A stretch of 64,000 nucleotides of DNA from Mesorhizobium loti (GTDB taxonomy: Bacteria > Pseudomonadota > Alphaproteobacteria > Rhizobiales > Rhizobiaceae): the NCBI RefSeq assembly GCF_002858745.1, contig NZ_PJRO01000008.1:124001-188000 (forward strand), read 5' to 3'. Under the pieces are notes generated by a model. That model worked only from the letters and a program-made list of their open reading frames with translations. It did no database searches and was not told where the DNA came from. Both the position numbers and the translations under genes were made by a program. Positions 33,047-41,248 of this stretch are shown in pieces (position 1 is the first letter of the stretch; the number at the start of each line of letters is the position of its first letter).

Positions 33047-33079
33047 GACGGCGACGATGCAACGAGCATCGTCACCGTC
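33047..33079 (-). promoter_or_regulatory. Intercistronic hairpin after the sugar-type binding-protein gene
   Basis: Fourteen-nt arms (33047-33060 and 33066-33079) with one mismatch around a 5-nt loop, between binding-protein and permease genes. Like the hairpins at 12173 and 54102 it probably stabilises the upstream message. Confidence 0.6.
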
Positions 33080-33093
33080 GAGGTGAGCACCAG

Positions 33094-34353
33094 TTATTTC
33101 GCCAGATATTTCTGCTGGGCCTTCGTAAGGATGCCCGCAAATTGTTTGCCGAGATCCTCCGCCGTGATCTGGCCGAGCAGTGCCTGCTGGGCGAGCTTCA
33201 CCGCCGTCGAGCCTGCGAAGAGGCTGTATTCCGGCAAATAGCCGGGGGTGACGGTGGGAACGATATCCTTGTCGTCAAGGGATTCGAACCAGGCCCCGTA
33301 TTTTGGATCGGCGTAGGTCGGGTCCTTCTCCGCACTCTTGAAGATGGGCAGGGCACCCACCGCTTTCGTCCACTGTGGATCGGTTTGCGGACCATCGAGC
33401 ATCGTCAGGAACTTCCACGCCAGATCCTTGTTCTTGCTGGCCGACATCACTCCCCAGGAGCCGTAGCTCAGCACCGGGAACGCCTTGCCATTCTTGCCTT
33501 TCGGCATCGGCACGACACCGAAGTCATCCGGCGCCATGTGCTCGGACGTCGGCGCCAGCACATCGGCATCCTGGTCGAGCATGGCGCAGGTTCCGGTGTA
33601 GAAGCCGGCAACGGTTTCCTTGTAGCCCCAGTTGACGCTGTCTTTCGGCGCCCAGCCATTCTTGTAAATGTCGATCTGGTTCTGAAAGCCCGCGACCCAG
33701 CCGGGCTGGTCGAGCGTCGACTTGCCGTCCTTGTCGAAGAACGCGTTGTCGCCATTGGCGGCAGCACCCATCATCGCCCATGCATTGAAGGTGCCCGAGC
33801 CGCCGCGCAGGCAATAGCCGTACTTGCCGGGAAGCGCCGACACTTTCTTGGCGGCTTCCATGAACTCGTCGACAGTCTTGGGCGGACCGGCGACGCCCGC
33901 CTCAGCGAACAGCTTCTTGTTGTAATAAAGCGATTTCACGAAGAGGCCGTAGGGAAGAACGTAGGCCGTGTCCTTGACCTTGCGCGCCAGTTCCAGGGCG
34001 CGGGGGTTCAGGTCGGCCTTGTGTTCCCATTTCTCGAGATAAGGCTCGAGGTTCTCAAGATGTCCGGAATTGGCATAGAGGGCCACCCAGTTGTCAGGCA
34101 TTTCCGCCACGTCCGGGATATCGCCGGCCGCGATCATCGTGGCGAACTTTTCAAATGAATTGTCCCAGGGGATCGAGATGAGCTCGACCTTCACGCCTAG
34201 ATTTTCAGCTTCGAACTTCTTGATCACCGTGTTGAGGACGGCCAGAGATTCATCACTGGTGTTGGTCTGGACGAACCGCAGAGTGGTGTCGGCAAGCGCA
34301 GGCGCGGCAAGCATGGCAACAGCCGCACCCGCCAGAAGCAGTTTCTTGATCAC
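33094..34353 (-). CDS. Sugar-type ABC transporter substrate-binding protein (family 1)
   Basis: Periplasmic receptor of the importer. From the GTG at 34353 it is 419 residues with a signal peptide (KKLLLAGAAVAMLAAPALA) cleaved near residue 21. The mature part is a MalE/UgpB-type protein: FVQTNTSDESLAVLNTVIKKFEAENLGVKVELISIPWDN, IPDVAEMPDNWVALYANSGHLENLEPYL, and NKDLAWKFLTMLDGP. GTG 34353 follows AATGGGGAGGGAATATC and starts the signal peptide; the longer in-frame start at 34419 does not. The operator copy at 34471-34498 lies 118-145 bp upstream. Ligand unknown. Confidence 0.92.
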   Translation of the reverse strand: MIKKLLLAGAAVAMLAAPALADTTLRFVQTNTSDESLAVLNTVIKKFEAENLGVKVELISIPWDNSFEKFATMIAAGDIPDVAEMPDNWVALYANSGHLENLEPYLEKWEHKADLNPRALELARKVKDTAYVLPYGLFVKSLYYNKKLFAEAGVAGPPKTVDEFMEAAKKVSALPGKYGYCLRGGSGTFNAWAMMGAAANGDNAFFDKDGKSTLDQPGWVAGFQNQIDIYKNGWAPKDSVNWGYKETVAGFYTGTCAMLDQDADVLAPTSEHMAPDDFGVVPMPKGKNGKAFPVLSYGSWGVMSASKNKDLAWKFLTMLDGPQTDPQWTKAVGALPIFKSAEKDPTYADPKYGAWFESLDDKDIVPTVTPGYLPEYSLFAGSTAVKLAQQALLGQITAEDLGKQFAGILTKAQQKYLAK

Positions 34354-34470
34354 GATATTCCCTCCCCATTGATGCCCTGGGCAACCACCTCGATCTCTGG
34401 ACAGGCACAGCTCTCCCACGCTGGCCGATGTCGGATCGATTTTGGCGATCGCCTGGCACGACGATGATCA

Positions 34471-34498
34471 GATTACATCATTCGATCTTTTGATCAAG
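34471..34498. promoter_or_regulatory. Operator copy 2 of the 28-bp conserved element
   Basis: The reverse complement of this 28-bp stretch equals 27839-27866 except for one base. The core is at 34482-34497 (TCGATC-TTTT-GATCAA). It lies between the nucleoside hydrolase end (34559) and the binding-protein start (34353), so it most likely controls the MalEFGK-type operon. Confidence 0.75.
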
Positions 34499-34558
34499 AG
34501 ATTCCGAGAGAGGGTTGTGCGTGGCGTGATTGCTGTCGGATCAGTTCGCCAGCAACAG

Positions 34559-35488
34559 CTAGTTGAGCCTGTTCAACAAGGTGAGAAGCAGGTCGAAGAA
34601 CCCGTCGGGATTGGCATCGATCGCAACCTCGGCATTGGCCGGTTTGCCGCTGAGACCCCAGATGTCGTGGACGGTGCGGCCGAAACTCAGGCCGCTGTTG
34701 GTTTCGACATCGACTCGCATCGCGCGCGTTTCGAACAGTTCCGGTCTCAGCAGCCAGGCGACCGTACAGGGGTCGTGCAGCGCTGACCCTGCAAAACCAT
34801 AACGCTCTCGATAGACCTTGGCGAAGAACTCGGCCATGTCGGCGAAGACCCGCCCTGCCCTGTTGCCGAGTGCCCGCATGCGCTCGACCTCTCGCGGCGT
34901 CGCGATCACCTGATGGGTGACGTTCAGCCCAAACATCACCGTCGGAATGCCACTGTCGAGCACGATCTGGGCGGCATGCGGGTCGCATAGCAGGTTGAAC
35001 TCGGCCGCCGGGCTGTCATTACCGTAATCCGTAGACCCACCCATGAAGATGATCTGCTCGATCTTGTCCGCAATCGACGGCTCCAGCCTGAGTGCGATTG
35101 CAAGGTTGGTCAGCGGTCCGGATGCCACCAGCGTGATCTTGTCCGGCGAACCTGCAAGCGTTCGCACCAGATAGTGGATCGCGTTCTCGGCTTCCGCGCC
35201 GCGGCGCGGCTGGCCGATCTCGGGCGCCTCCAGCCCGGTCTCGCCGTGATAGGCGGCGGCATCGACCCTGCTGCTCAGGATGGCGCGGTCAACGCCGGCA
35301 TGGACAGGAACGGAGCTGCCCAGCCAGTCGAGCACGCGCAGTGCATTGTTCGTCGTGTGGCTGAGCCCGACATTGCCATAGGTGGTGGTGACGCCAAGGA
35401 TTTCCAGCTCCTCGGAAGCGACCGCCATCGCCAGCAGGAAGGCGTCGTCGATGCCGGGATCGCAGTCGATGATGATGCGCTTGGCCAT
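34559..35488 (-). CDS. Nucleoside hydrolase (IUNH family)
   Basis: Cleaves the N-glycosidic bond of a ribonucleoside to base plus ribose in the cytoplasm. The 309-residue protein starts MAKRIIIDCDPGIDDAF, giving the Ca-binding Asp cluster D8, D10, D14, D15. HAGVDRAI after the first third, VTLVASGPLTNLAIALRLEP, IIFMGGS and EFNLLCDPHAAQIVL are all IUNH landmarks. ATG 35488 is fixed by this N-terminus although no ribosome site precedes it; instead a 14-bp-arm hairpin ends 19 nt upstream. It might feed ribose or base to the neighbouring importer pathway, but it has its own upstream signals. Confidence 0.94.
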   Translation of the reverse strand: MAKRIIIDCDPGIDDAFLLAMAVASEELEILGVTTTYGNVGLSHTTNNALRVLDWLGSSVPVHAGVDRAILSSRVDAAAYHGETGLEAPEIGQPRRGAEAENAIHYLVRTLAGSPDKITLVASGPLTNLAIALRLEPSIADKIEQIIFMGGSTDYGNDSPAAEFNLLCDPHAAQIVLDSGIPTVMFGLNVTHQVIATPREVERMRALGNRAGRVFADMAEFFAKVYRERYGFAGSALHDPCTVAWLLRPELFETRAMRVDVETNSGLSFGRTVHDIWGLSGKPANAEVAIDANPDGFFDLLLTLLNRLN

Positions 35489-35506
35489 GAATGGGTCCGG
35501 TTGAAC

Positions 35507-35538
35507 GATCGGGTCGTGAGTAAGCTCACGACCCGATC
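35507..35538 (-). terminator. Strong hairpin upstream of the nucleoside hydrolase
   Basis: Perfect 14-bp arms (35507-35520 and 35525-35538) around a 4-nt loop, 78 bp beyond the M20 hydrolase stop and 19 bp before the nucleoside hydrolase ATG. It could terminate the M20 transcript or, by its position, control hydrolase translation. No T-run. Confidence 0.6.
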
Positions 35539-35615
35539 TGGTCGGCAAGCGGATTTCATCCGACCTTGCCGACGATTACCGACAGCAATTGCCAAGAAAT
35601 CTGCCATGGCGAGTG

Positions 35616-36791
35616 TCAGCCGGCACGCGGCAATGCCCGGTGCACGACATTCAGGAAATAGCGCATGCCGATCGGCACGATGTCGTCATCGAAGACAAAG
35701 CGGTCACCATGCAGGCCTCCCCCGGGGCCGACATCACCTGCACCAATCCATGCATAAGCCCCGTCACCAACGCCGCGCAGCAGGAAGGCGAAATCCTCGC
35801 AGCCCATGCTGGGCTGGAAATCCGTGCTGACGCGCTCGGCGCCGACCGTATCCTGCCCGGCAAGAGCAGCCAGCGCGGCGCCGGCTGCGGGATTGACCAC
35901 CGGCGGATAGCCGCGCTTGTAGTTCAGATCGGCCGTCACGCCATGCATGACAGCGACCGCCTGCGCGACCCGCTCGATCTCCGCCGCGCAATGGTCCGAC
36001 ATGGCCGGATCGTAGAACCGGCAGGTTCCCTCGACCCTGGCCTCCGTCGGCACGAAATTGTTGAACCGTCCGCCATGGATCTGCGTAACCGAAAGAACGG
36101 CCGCCGAAAGCGGATCGATGCTGCGACTGACCACGCGCTGCACCGCAGTGACGAAGCTGGCCGCAGCCAGCACCGGATCATCGCCGAGATGCGGCATCGC
36201 CGCATGGCAGCCAAGGCCGTGAAAACGGATCTCGAAATCGTCGACCGCCGCCATCTGCGGGCCGCTCAGCACGCCGATCTGGCCCTTCGGAAAACCCGGC
36301 CAGTTGTGGATGGCAAATACCTTCTCGACCGGGAAACGCTTCAGCAATCCGTCCTCGATCATCTGCTTGCCACCGCCAACCACCTCCTCGGCCGGCTGGA
36401 AGATGAAGACGACCGTGCCATCGAAATCCTCGCTCCCGGCGAGCAGTTTCGCGGCACCCAGCAGGATCGCGGTGTGGCCGTCATGGCCGCAGGCATGCAT
36501 GACGCCCCTGTTCTTCGACGCATAGTCGATATCGGCCATTTCCTCGATCGGCAGCGCATCGAGTTCGGCGCGCAGCGCGATCGCTCGCTTGCCACTGCCT
36601 TTGCTGAGCGTTGCGACCACGGCGGTCCGGCTGACATCGGTATGTACGGCCAGACCGAATTCAGAGAGTTTCGCGGCCACGAATGCAGCGGTCTCATGTT
36701 CGACAAAACCGAGTTCCGGATTGGCATGGATGTGCTTGCGCCAGGCGATGACCTCAGAGGCGATTTCGGCAACTCTATCGTTGGTGGGCAT
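35616..36791 (-). CDS. M20-family amidohydrolase (hippurate hydrolase/IAA-amino acid hydrolase type)
   Basis: Metal-dependent hydrolase of N-acyl (or related) amino acids in the cytoplasm. The 391-residue protein has the M20D metal set: Cys 101, His 103 and His 106 (HACGHDGH), Glu 135/136 (QPAEE), His 162 (IHNWPG) and a C-terminal LHGDRF. The canonical RAD-x-DALP is RAELDALP (74-81), a Glu-for-Asp change. The middle lid domain (DDFEIRFHGLGCHAAMPHLGDDPV) is intact. It is monocistronic on the minus strand and divergent from the AraC-family gene at 36903, its likely regulator. Substrate unknown. Confidence 0.92.
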   Translation of the reverse strand: MPTNDRVAEIASEVIAWRKHIHANPELGFVEHETAAFVAAKLSEFGLAVHTDVSRTAVVATLSKGSGKRAIALRAELDALPIEEMADIDYASKNRGVMHACGHDGHTAILLGAAKLLAGSEDFDGTVVFIFQPAEEVVGGGKQMIEDGLLKRFPVEKVFAIHNWPGFPKGQIGVLSGPQMAAVDDFEIRFHGLGCHAAMPHLGDDPVLAAASFVTAVQRVVSRSIDPLSAAVLSVTQIHGGRFNNFVPTEARVEGTCRFYDPAMSDHCAAEIERVAQAVAVMHGVTADLNYKRGYPPVVNPAAGAALAALAGQDTVGAERVSTDFQPSMGCEDFAFLLRGVGDGAYAWIGAGDVGPGGGLHGDRFVFDDDIVPIGMRYFLNVVHRALPRAG

Positions 36792-36902
36792 GGATTCTCT
36801 CGTGGCTCGCTTTTCTCGGGATGACTGCGACCCTAGATGGTGGCGCAGAACCCGTCTTGAACGGGATTGACCGCAGGATCGGTTTCGAGAAGGCTATCGC
36901 GC

Positions 36903-37739
36903 ATGAGCGATGCGGGCGAACGCACGGAGTGCGAGGAAGCGCGGCTGACGCGGCATGCAGGCCTCGGCGATCTCGAATTGCTGACCGCCCGCTACCGCAA
37001 CCACGCCTATGCGCTGCACACGCATGACAGCTACGTTTTTGGCGTCGTGGTCGAGGGCGCCGAGAAGCTGCGCATCAACCGCCAAGCCCATCTGGCTCCT
37101 GCCGGCTCGATCATCATCGTCAATCCCGAAGACCCGCATGATGGCGAGAAGGGCTGCGACGCCGGCTGGGCCTATCGCACCTGCTATCCACGCGACGCGT
37201 TGATGCGCGAGATCGCGGAAGACCTCGAGCTTGGTCACTTGCCGATGTTCGGCCAGGGCATTCTCGATGCGCCGGACCTCGCCGGTGATTTCGTCCAGGC
37301 ACATCGCCTTGCCGTTTCAGGGAGGACAATGGAGGCGGAAACCGCGATGCTCATGGCCTTGCGCGGGCTGACCCTGCGCTTCGCGGACCGTGGCGGCCGC
37401 AATCCTTCGCCCGATGACAGCGAGGCAGCCAGGCGCTTTCGGCTCTACCGCGAGCAGATCGAAGCGGACCTTGCCCGCGCCTTTGACTTGACTGGCCTCG
37501 CCGAGGCGGCGGGCGTAACCCGTTTCCAGGTGATCCGCGACTTCAAGCGCGCGGCCGGCATGACGCCCGGCCAATATCTGCGCGACTGTCGCGTCCGCGC
37601 TGCTTCGGCCCTGATGCGCACCAGCAAGCCTCTGGCTGAAATCGCCTTCGAGACCGGCTTTGCCGATCAGAGCCACTTCAGCCGGTTGTTCAAGTCCATG
37701 CGCGGCCTGTCACCGGGAGCGTTCCGCGAAGCGGGATAA
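36903..37739 (+). CDS. AraC-family transcriptional regulator
   Basis: A 278-residue regulator: N-terminal cupin sensor (HTHDSYVFGVVVEGAEKLRINRQAHLAPAGSIIIVNPEDPHDGEKG) and C-terminal AraC double helix-turn-helix (DLTGLAEAAGVTRFQVIRDFKRAAGMTPGQYL, IAFETGFADQSHFSRLFKSMRGLSPGAFR). This AraC_binding type often controls transporters or amino-acid hydrolase genes. ATG 36903 follows GAGAAGG; a TTG at 36867 is also in frame. It is divergent from the M20 hydrolase with about 110 bp between, so it probably controls that gene. Confidence 0.9.
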   Translation: MSDAGERTECEEARLTRHAGLGDLELLTARYRNHAYALHTHDSYVFGVVVEGAEKLRINRQAHLAPAGSIIIVNPEDPHDGEKGCDAGWAYRTCYPRDALMREIAEDLELGHLPMFGQGILDAPDLAGDFVQAHRLAVSGRTMEAETAMLMALRGLTLRFADRGGRNPSPDDSEAARRFRLYREQIEADLARAFDLTGLAEAAGVTRFQVIRDFKRAAGMTPGQYLRDCRVRAASALMRTSKPLAEIAFETGFADQSHFSRLFKSMRGLSPGAFREAG

Positions 37740-38124
37740 ACAGCCGGCGCCTGCGGCCGGCCAGCGGCACATAGCCGACGCGCACCATTGTGATGGTTGC
37801 GTGGTGTCGCGGCAGTTTCTCCACCAGATGAAAACGTCACATTCGGCCGCCTTGAAGGACTGTTCAGTCCGCAATTCCGGAGACTGTCGCCTAACGATAA
37901 CAAAATTGTCGACAAAATAGTTGACAATTACGACAGCATCCTGAATATCCGATGCCAGACTACGAACGACGGCATCAAGATCGTCGCTGTGACATCGGGA
38001 GGACGTTTCATGACCGACCACCACGCGTCGAACAATCGAGCACCGAACGCTATGTGCTGCAGTTCGCTGGGCTTCTGAAGCGCATCCCGTATCCCCCGAA
38101 AAGGTCGGCCCGAGGAGGTTCCCC
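37740..38124 (+). other. 385-bp upstream region of the second peptide-type importer operon
   Basis: No gene is convincing here. It contains the GntR-type operator at 37906-37927, a TTGACA (37921-37926) with AATATC 17 nt downstream that could be a sigma-70 promoter, and the ribosome site CGAGGAGG before 38125. A transcript starting near 37956 would have a leader of about 170 nt; I see no riboswitch-like structure in it. Confidence 0.6.
37906..37927. promoter_or_regulatory. GntR-type operator, regulon site A (before the permease-amidohydrolase operon)
   Basis: TTGTCGACAA at 37906-37915 is a perfect palindrome of TTGT-NN-ACAA type; 12 bp further on (centre to centre) is TAGTTGACAA. The 20-mer from 37908, GTCGACAAAATAGTTGACAA, fits GTCRACAAWATWGTTGACAA exactly, as does the site at 48591. 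It overlaps the possible -35 box, suggesting repression. Confidence 0.75.
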
Positions 38125-39093
38125 ATGCTGGTCTTCACGATAAGCCGTCTCGCCAACGCGATCATGGTCATGCTGGCCGTAGCCATGCTTGCTTTCCTGA
38201 TCTTCCGGCTCGCCGGCGACCCGGTCGAGATGATGGCCGGCGAGCAGATGACGCAGGAGGATCGCGATGCCCTGCGCGAGCGGCTTGGCCTGAACGACGG
38301 CACCGCCACGCAATTCGTCCGCTTCGTCGCCAATGCCGCGCGCGGCGACTTCGGCGTTTCCTACCGCAATGGCCAGGATGTGCTGACGCTGATCGGCGAA
38401 CGTTTCCCGGCAACGCTCGAACTCGTGCTGGTGGCGACGCTGATTTCCCTGATCGTCGGCCTGCCGTTGGGCGTCCTGACCGCCATCAAGCGAGGGCGAT
38501 GGTACACGGAATCCCTGCAATTCCTGTCGATCATCGGCGTGTCGCTGCCGAGCTTCGTGGTCGGCATCCTGCTCATCCTGGTCTTTTCGGTCATACTTGG
38601 CTGGTCACCGTCTTTCGGACGCGGTGAGGTCGTGCAGATCGGCTGGTGGTCGACCGGCCTGCTGACGCCGTCAGGGCGAGCGGCACTCATTCTGCCGGCC
38701 ATCGCGCTGTCGCTCTACCAGATCACACTGATCATGCGACTGGTGCGCGCCGAGATGCTGGAAGTGCTGCGCTCCGACTATGTGAAATTCGCACGTGCCC
38801 GCGGCATTCCACGCTGGCGCATCTACTTCCGCCACGCGCTGCGCAACTGCCTGATGCCGGTGGTGACGATGACCGCCATGAATGTCGGTTCGCTGATTGC
38901 TTTCGCGCTGATCACCGAAACCGTCTTCCAATGGCCGGGCATGGGCATGCTGTTCATCCAGGCCGTTACCTTCCTCGATATCCCTGTGATGGCAGCGTAT
39001 CTGTGCATCATCTCCTTCATCTTCGTCGCGCTGAACACGCTGGTCGACATCACCTATGCCGTGATCGATCCGCGCCTGCGCGCCTCGCACTGA
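38125..39093 (+). CDS. Peptide-type ABC transporter permease (DppB-like)
   Basis: First gene of a six-gene operon (permease, permease, amidohydrolase, amidohydrolase, ATPase, ATPase). The 322-residue protein has the DppB layout: N-terminal helix, then FRLAGDPVEMMAGEQMTQEDRDALRERLGLND in the first periplasmic loop, and the EAA-type loop SDYVKFARARGIPRWRIYFRHALRNCLMP. ATG 38125 follows CGAGGAGG. No binding-protein gene precedes it, which is unusual; the one at 48664 is the probable partner. Confidence 0.93.
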   Translation: MLVFTISRLANAIMVMLAVAMLAFLIFRLAGDPVEMMAGEQMTQEDRDALRERLGLNDGTATQFVRFVANAARGDFGVSYRNGQDVLTLIGERFPATLELVLVATLISLIVGLPLGVLTAIKRGRWYTESLQFLSIIGVSLPSFVVGILLILVFSVILGWSPSFGRGEVVQIGWWSTGLLTPSGRAALILPAIALSLYQITLIMRLVRAEMLEVLRSDYVKFARARGIPRWRIYFRHALRNCLMPVVTMTAMNVGSLIAFALITETVFQWPGMGMLFIQAVTFLDIPVMAAYLCIISFIFVALNTLVDITYAVIDPRLRASH

Positions 39094-39105
39094 GGAGGCC
39101 GTTCG

Positions 39106-40050
39106 ATGACGATCGACACCTCGAAAGCAGCCCCGGCAAAACCAGCGTTGCGGCGTTGGCGCGACAGCGATATCTGGTGGTCGTTCACGCACTCGAAAGC
39201 CGCCATGCTTGCCGCCACGATCTTCGCGATCCTGGTCCTGACGGCAGTGTTCGCGCCCTTGTTTGCACCGCAGAACCCCTATGATGCCGCACAGCTCGAC
39301 ATGTGGAAGGCCGAGCTTCCTCCGGTCTGGCAGGAAGGCGGCGAATGGCCCTATCTGCTCGGCACCGATACGCAAGGCCGCGACATGCTGTCGGCCATCC
39401 TCTACGGCACGCGTATCTCGATGGTCATCGGCCTTGCTTCCGTCGCGCTCTCCCTGCTGATCGGCATGACCGCAGGCCTGGTTGCAGGCTTCTTCGGCGG
39501 TTTCATTGAAAACGTCCTGATGCGCATCGGCGACATCACCCTGTCGATCCCGACCATCCTGATCGCCATCCTCGTCTCGACGGTGGTGCGCCAGCTGCTG
39601 CCCTCGGACCTGCGCGAAATCGGGGCGTCCGCGGTTCTGGTGTTGGCGATCGCATTATCCTCCTGGGTGCAATATGCGCGCACGGTGCGGGCACAGACGA
39701 TCGTCGAGCGCAGCAAGGAGTATGTGCAGGCGGCACGACTGTTGAAAGTGCCGGCTCGCAGGATTCTGGCACACCACATCCTGCCCAACACGCTCACCCC
39801 GGTGCTGGTCGCCGCAACGTTGAATTTCGGCATGGCGATCCTGACGGAAGCCACGCTGTCCTTCCTGGGCATCGGCATGCCACCCGGCCAACCGTCGCTC
39901 GGCACGCTGATCCGCATCGGCAACCAGTTCCTGTTCTCCGGTTCGTGGTGGATCGTCCTGTTTCCGGTGATCCAGCTCTGCCTGCTCGTCGTCGTGGTCA
40001 ATGTGCTGGGAGACTGGCTGCGCGACGTGCTCAATCCGAAACTGAGGTAA
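39106..40050 (+). CDS. Peptide-type ABC transporter permease (DppC-like)
   Basis: Partner permease; 314 residues with the DppC segment LLGTDTQGRDMLSAILYGTRISM after the first helix and the EAA-type loop SKEYVQAARLLKVPARRILAHHILPNTLTP. The insertion DAAQLDMWKAELPPVWQEGGEWP before the LGTDxxGRD motif is longer than usual and is seen in importers of non-peptide substrates. It lies 12 bp after the DppB-like gene and 4 bp before the first amidohydrolase. Confidence 0.93.
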   Translation: MTIDTSKAAPAKPALRRWRDSDIWWSFTHSKAAMLAATIFAILVLTAVFAPLFAPQNPYDAAQLDMWKAELPPVWQEGGEWPYLLGTDTQGRDMLSAILYGTRISMVIGLASVALSLLIGMTAGLVAGFFGGFIENVLMRIGDITLSIPTILIAILVSTVVRQLLPSDLREIGASAVLVLAIALSSWVQYARTVRAQTIVERSKEYVQAARLLKVPARRILAHHILPNTLTPVLVAATLNFGMAILTEATLSFLGIGMPPGQPSLGTLIRIGNQFLFSGSWWIVLFPVIQLCLLVVVVNVLGDWLRDVLNPKLR

Positions 40051-40054
40051 GTGC

Positions 40055-41248
40055 ATGACCAATCTGCTGCTCCGCAACGTCCGGCCTCATGGAGGCGTCG
40101 CCAGCGATCTGCTGATCCGTGACGGGCGCATTGCCGGGATCGGCCACTTCGAACCGGACGCTGGCATGCCGGTCGAAGACGGCGGTGGTGCCATCGCCAT
40201 TCCCGGCCTGATCGACGCGCACACCCACCTCGACAAGACGATCTGGGGCATGCCCTGGCACGAGAACAACCGGCGCGCCGTCCTGCGCGAACGCATCGAC
40301 TTCGAGCGCGAAAACCGCCTCGCCATCGGCATTGACCCGCACCGCCAGTCGATGCGCCATGCCATAGGTCTTGCCGCGCATGGCGCGACACATATACGCA
40401 GCCATGTCGACATCGATCCAACCCATCGCCTGACGATCGTCGACGGCATCATGGAAACCCGCGACAAGCTGAAGGGCATCATCGACATCGAGATCGTCGC
40501 CTTCCCGCAATCCGGCGTCATGGTGATGCCAGGCACGGTAGAGCTGCTCGACGAAGCGCTGGCGCAAGGCTGCGAAGTGCTGGGCGGCATCGATCCATGC
40601 GGCATCGACCGCGATCCCAAAGGCCAGCTCGATGCCCTTTTCGCACTCGCGGTGAAGCACCACAAGCCGATAGACATCCATTTGCACGAGACAGGCGACC
40701 TCGGCGCCTTCACCATGGAGCTGATGTTCGAACGCATCCGCGCCAACGGCATGCAGGGCAAGGTGGCGATCAGCCACGCCTTCGCGCTCGGCATGAACGA
40801 TTATCTGCGTGTCGGCCAGCTCATCGAACAGATCGCCGAGCTCGACGTCGCCATCCTGACCACCGGAGCGCCTTCGGCAACCGTTCCTTCGATCATGCGC
40901 TTGAAGGAAGCCGGTATCCGGGTCGGCGCTGGCTGCGATGGCATCCGCGACACCTGGGGCCCGTGGGGCCAGCCCGACATGCTCGATCGCGCCAAGGTGG
41001 TCGGCATGAAGAACGGCCTGCGTTCCGACAAAGATCTCGCGCACGTCCTGAACATCGTCTCGCAGGGCGGTGCCGATGTCATGCGCATTGACGGTTACGG
41101 CCTGGCAGAGGGCTGCAACGCCGACTTCACGCTGTTGACCGGCGAGACACTTGCGCATGCCGTGGTCGACATCGCGCCGCGCCCTCTCGTCGTCAAGGGC
41201 GGACGCATCACCGCGCGCAACGGCCAGCCGACGGTGGACATGCCATGA
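40055..41248 (+). CDS. Amidohydrolase, cytosine-deaminase-like
   Basis: Metal-dependent deaminase or amide hydrolase of the amidohydrolase superfamily. The 397-residue protein keeps the cytosine deaminase (CodA) ligand pattern: His 56 and His 58 (HTHLDK), His 209/211 with Glu 212 (IHLHETGD), His 241 (SHAF) and Asp 295 (GCDGIRDTWGPWG). It probably acts on a cyclic amidine or imide such as a pyrimidine-like or ureide ring; cytosine itself is not implied. It is embedded between permease and ATPase genes, so it very likely processes the imported compound. The next gene starts inside its stop codon (ATGA overlap). Confidence 0.9.
   Translation: MTNLLLRNVRPHGGVASDLLIRDGRIAGIGHFEPDAGMPVEDGGGAIAIPGLIDAHTHLDKTIWGMPWHENNRRAVLRERIDFERENRLAIGIDPHRQSMRHAIGLAAHGATHIRSHVDIDPTHRLTIVDGIMETRDKLKGIIDIEIVAFPQSGVMVMPGTVELLDEALAQGCEVLGGIDPCGIDRDPKGQLDALFALAVKHHKPIDIHLHETGDLGAFTMELMFERIRANGMQGKVAISHAFALGMNDYLRVGQLIEQIAELDVAILTTGAPSATVPSIMRLKEAGIRVGAGCDGIRDTWGPWGQPDMLDRAKVVGMKNGLRSDKDLAHVLNIVSQGGADVMRIDGYGLAEGCNADFTLLTGETLAHAVVDIAPRPLVVKGGRITARNGQPTVDMP

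Noticed and set aside
27839..34498. The 28-bp repeats as ends of a transposon or integrated element
   Set aside because: They are inverted and 6.6 kb apart, but no transposase, integrase or target duplication is present and each lies at a promoter with palindromic substructure, which fits operators better.
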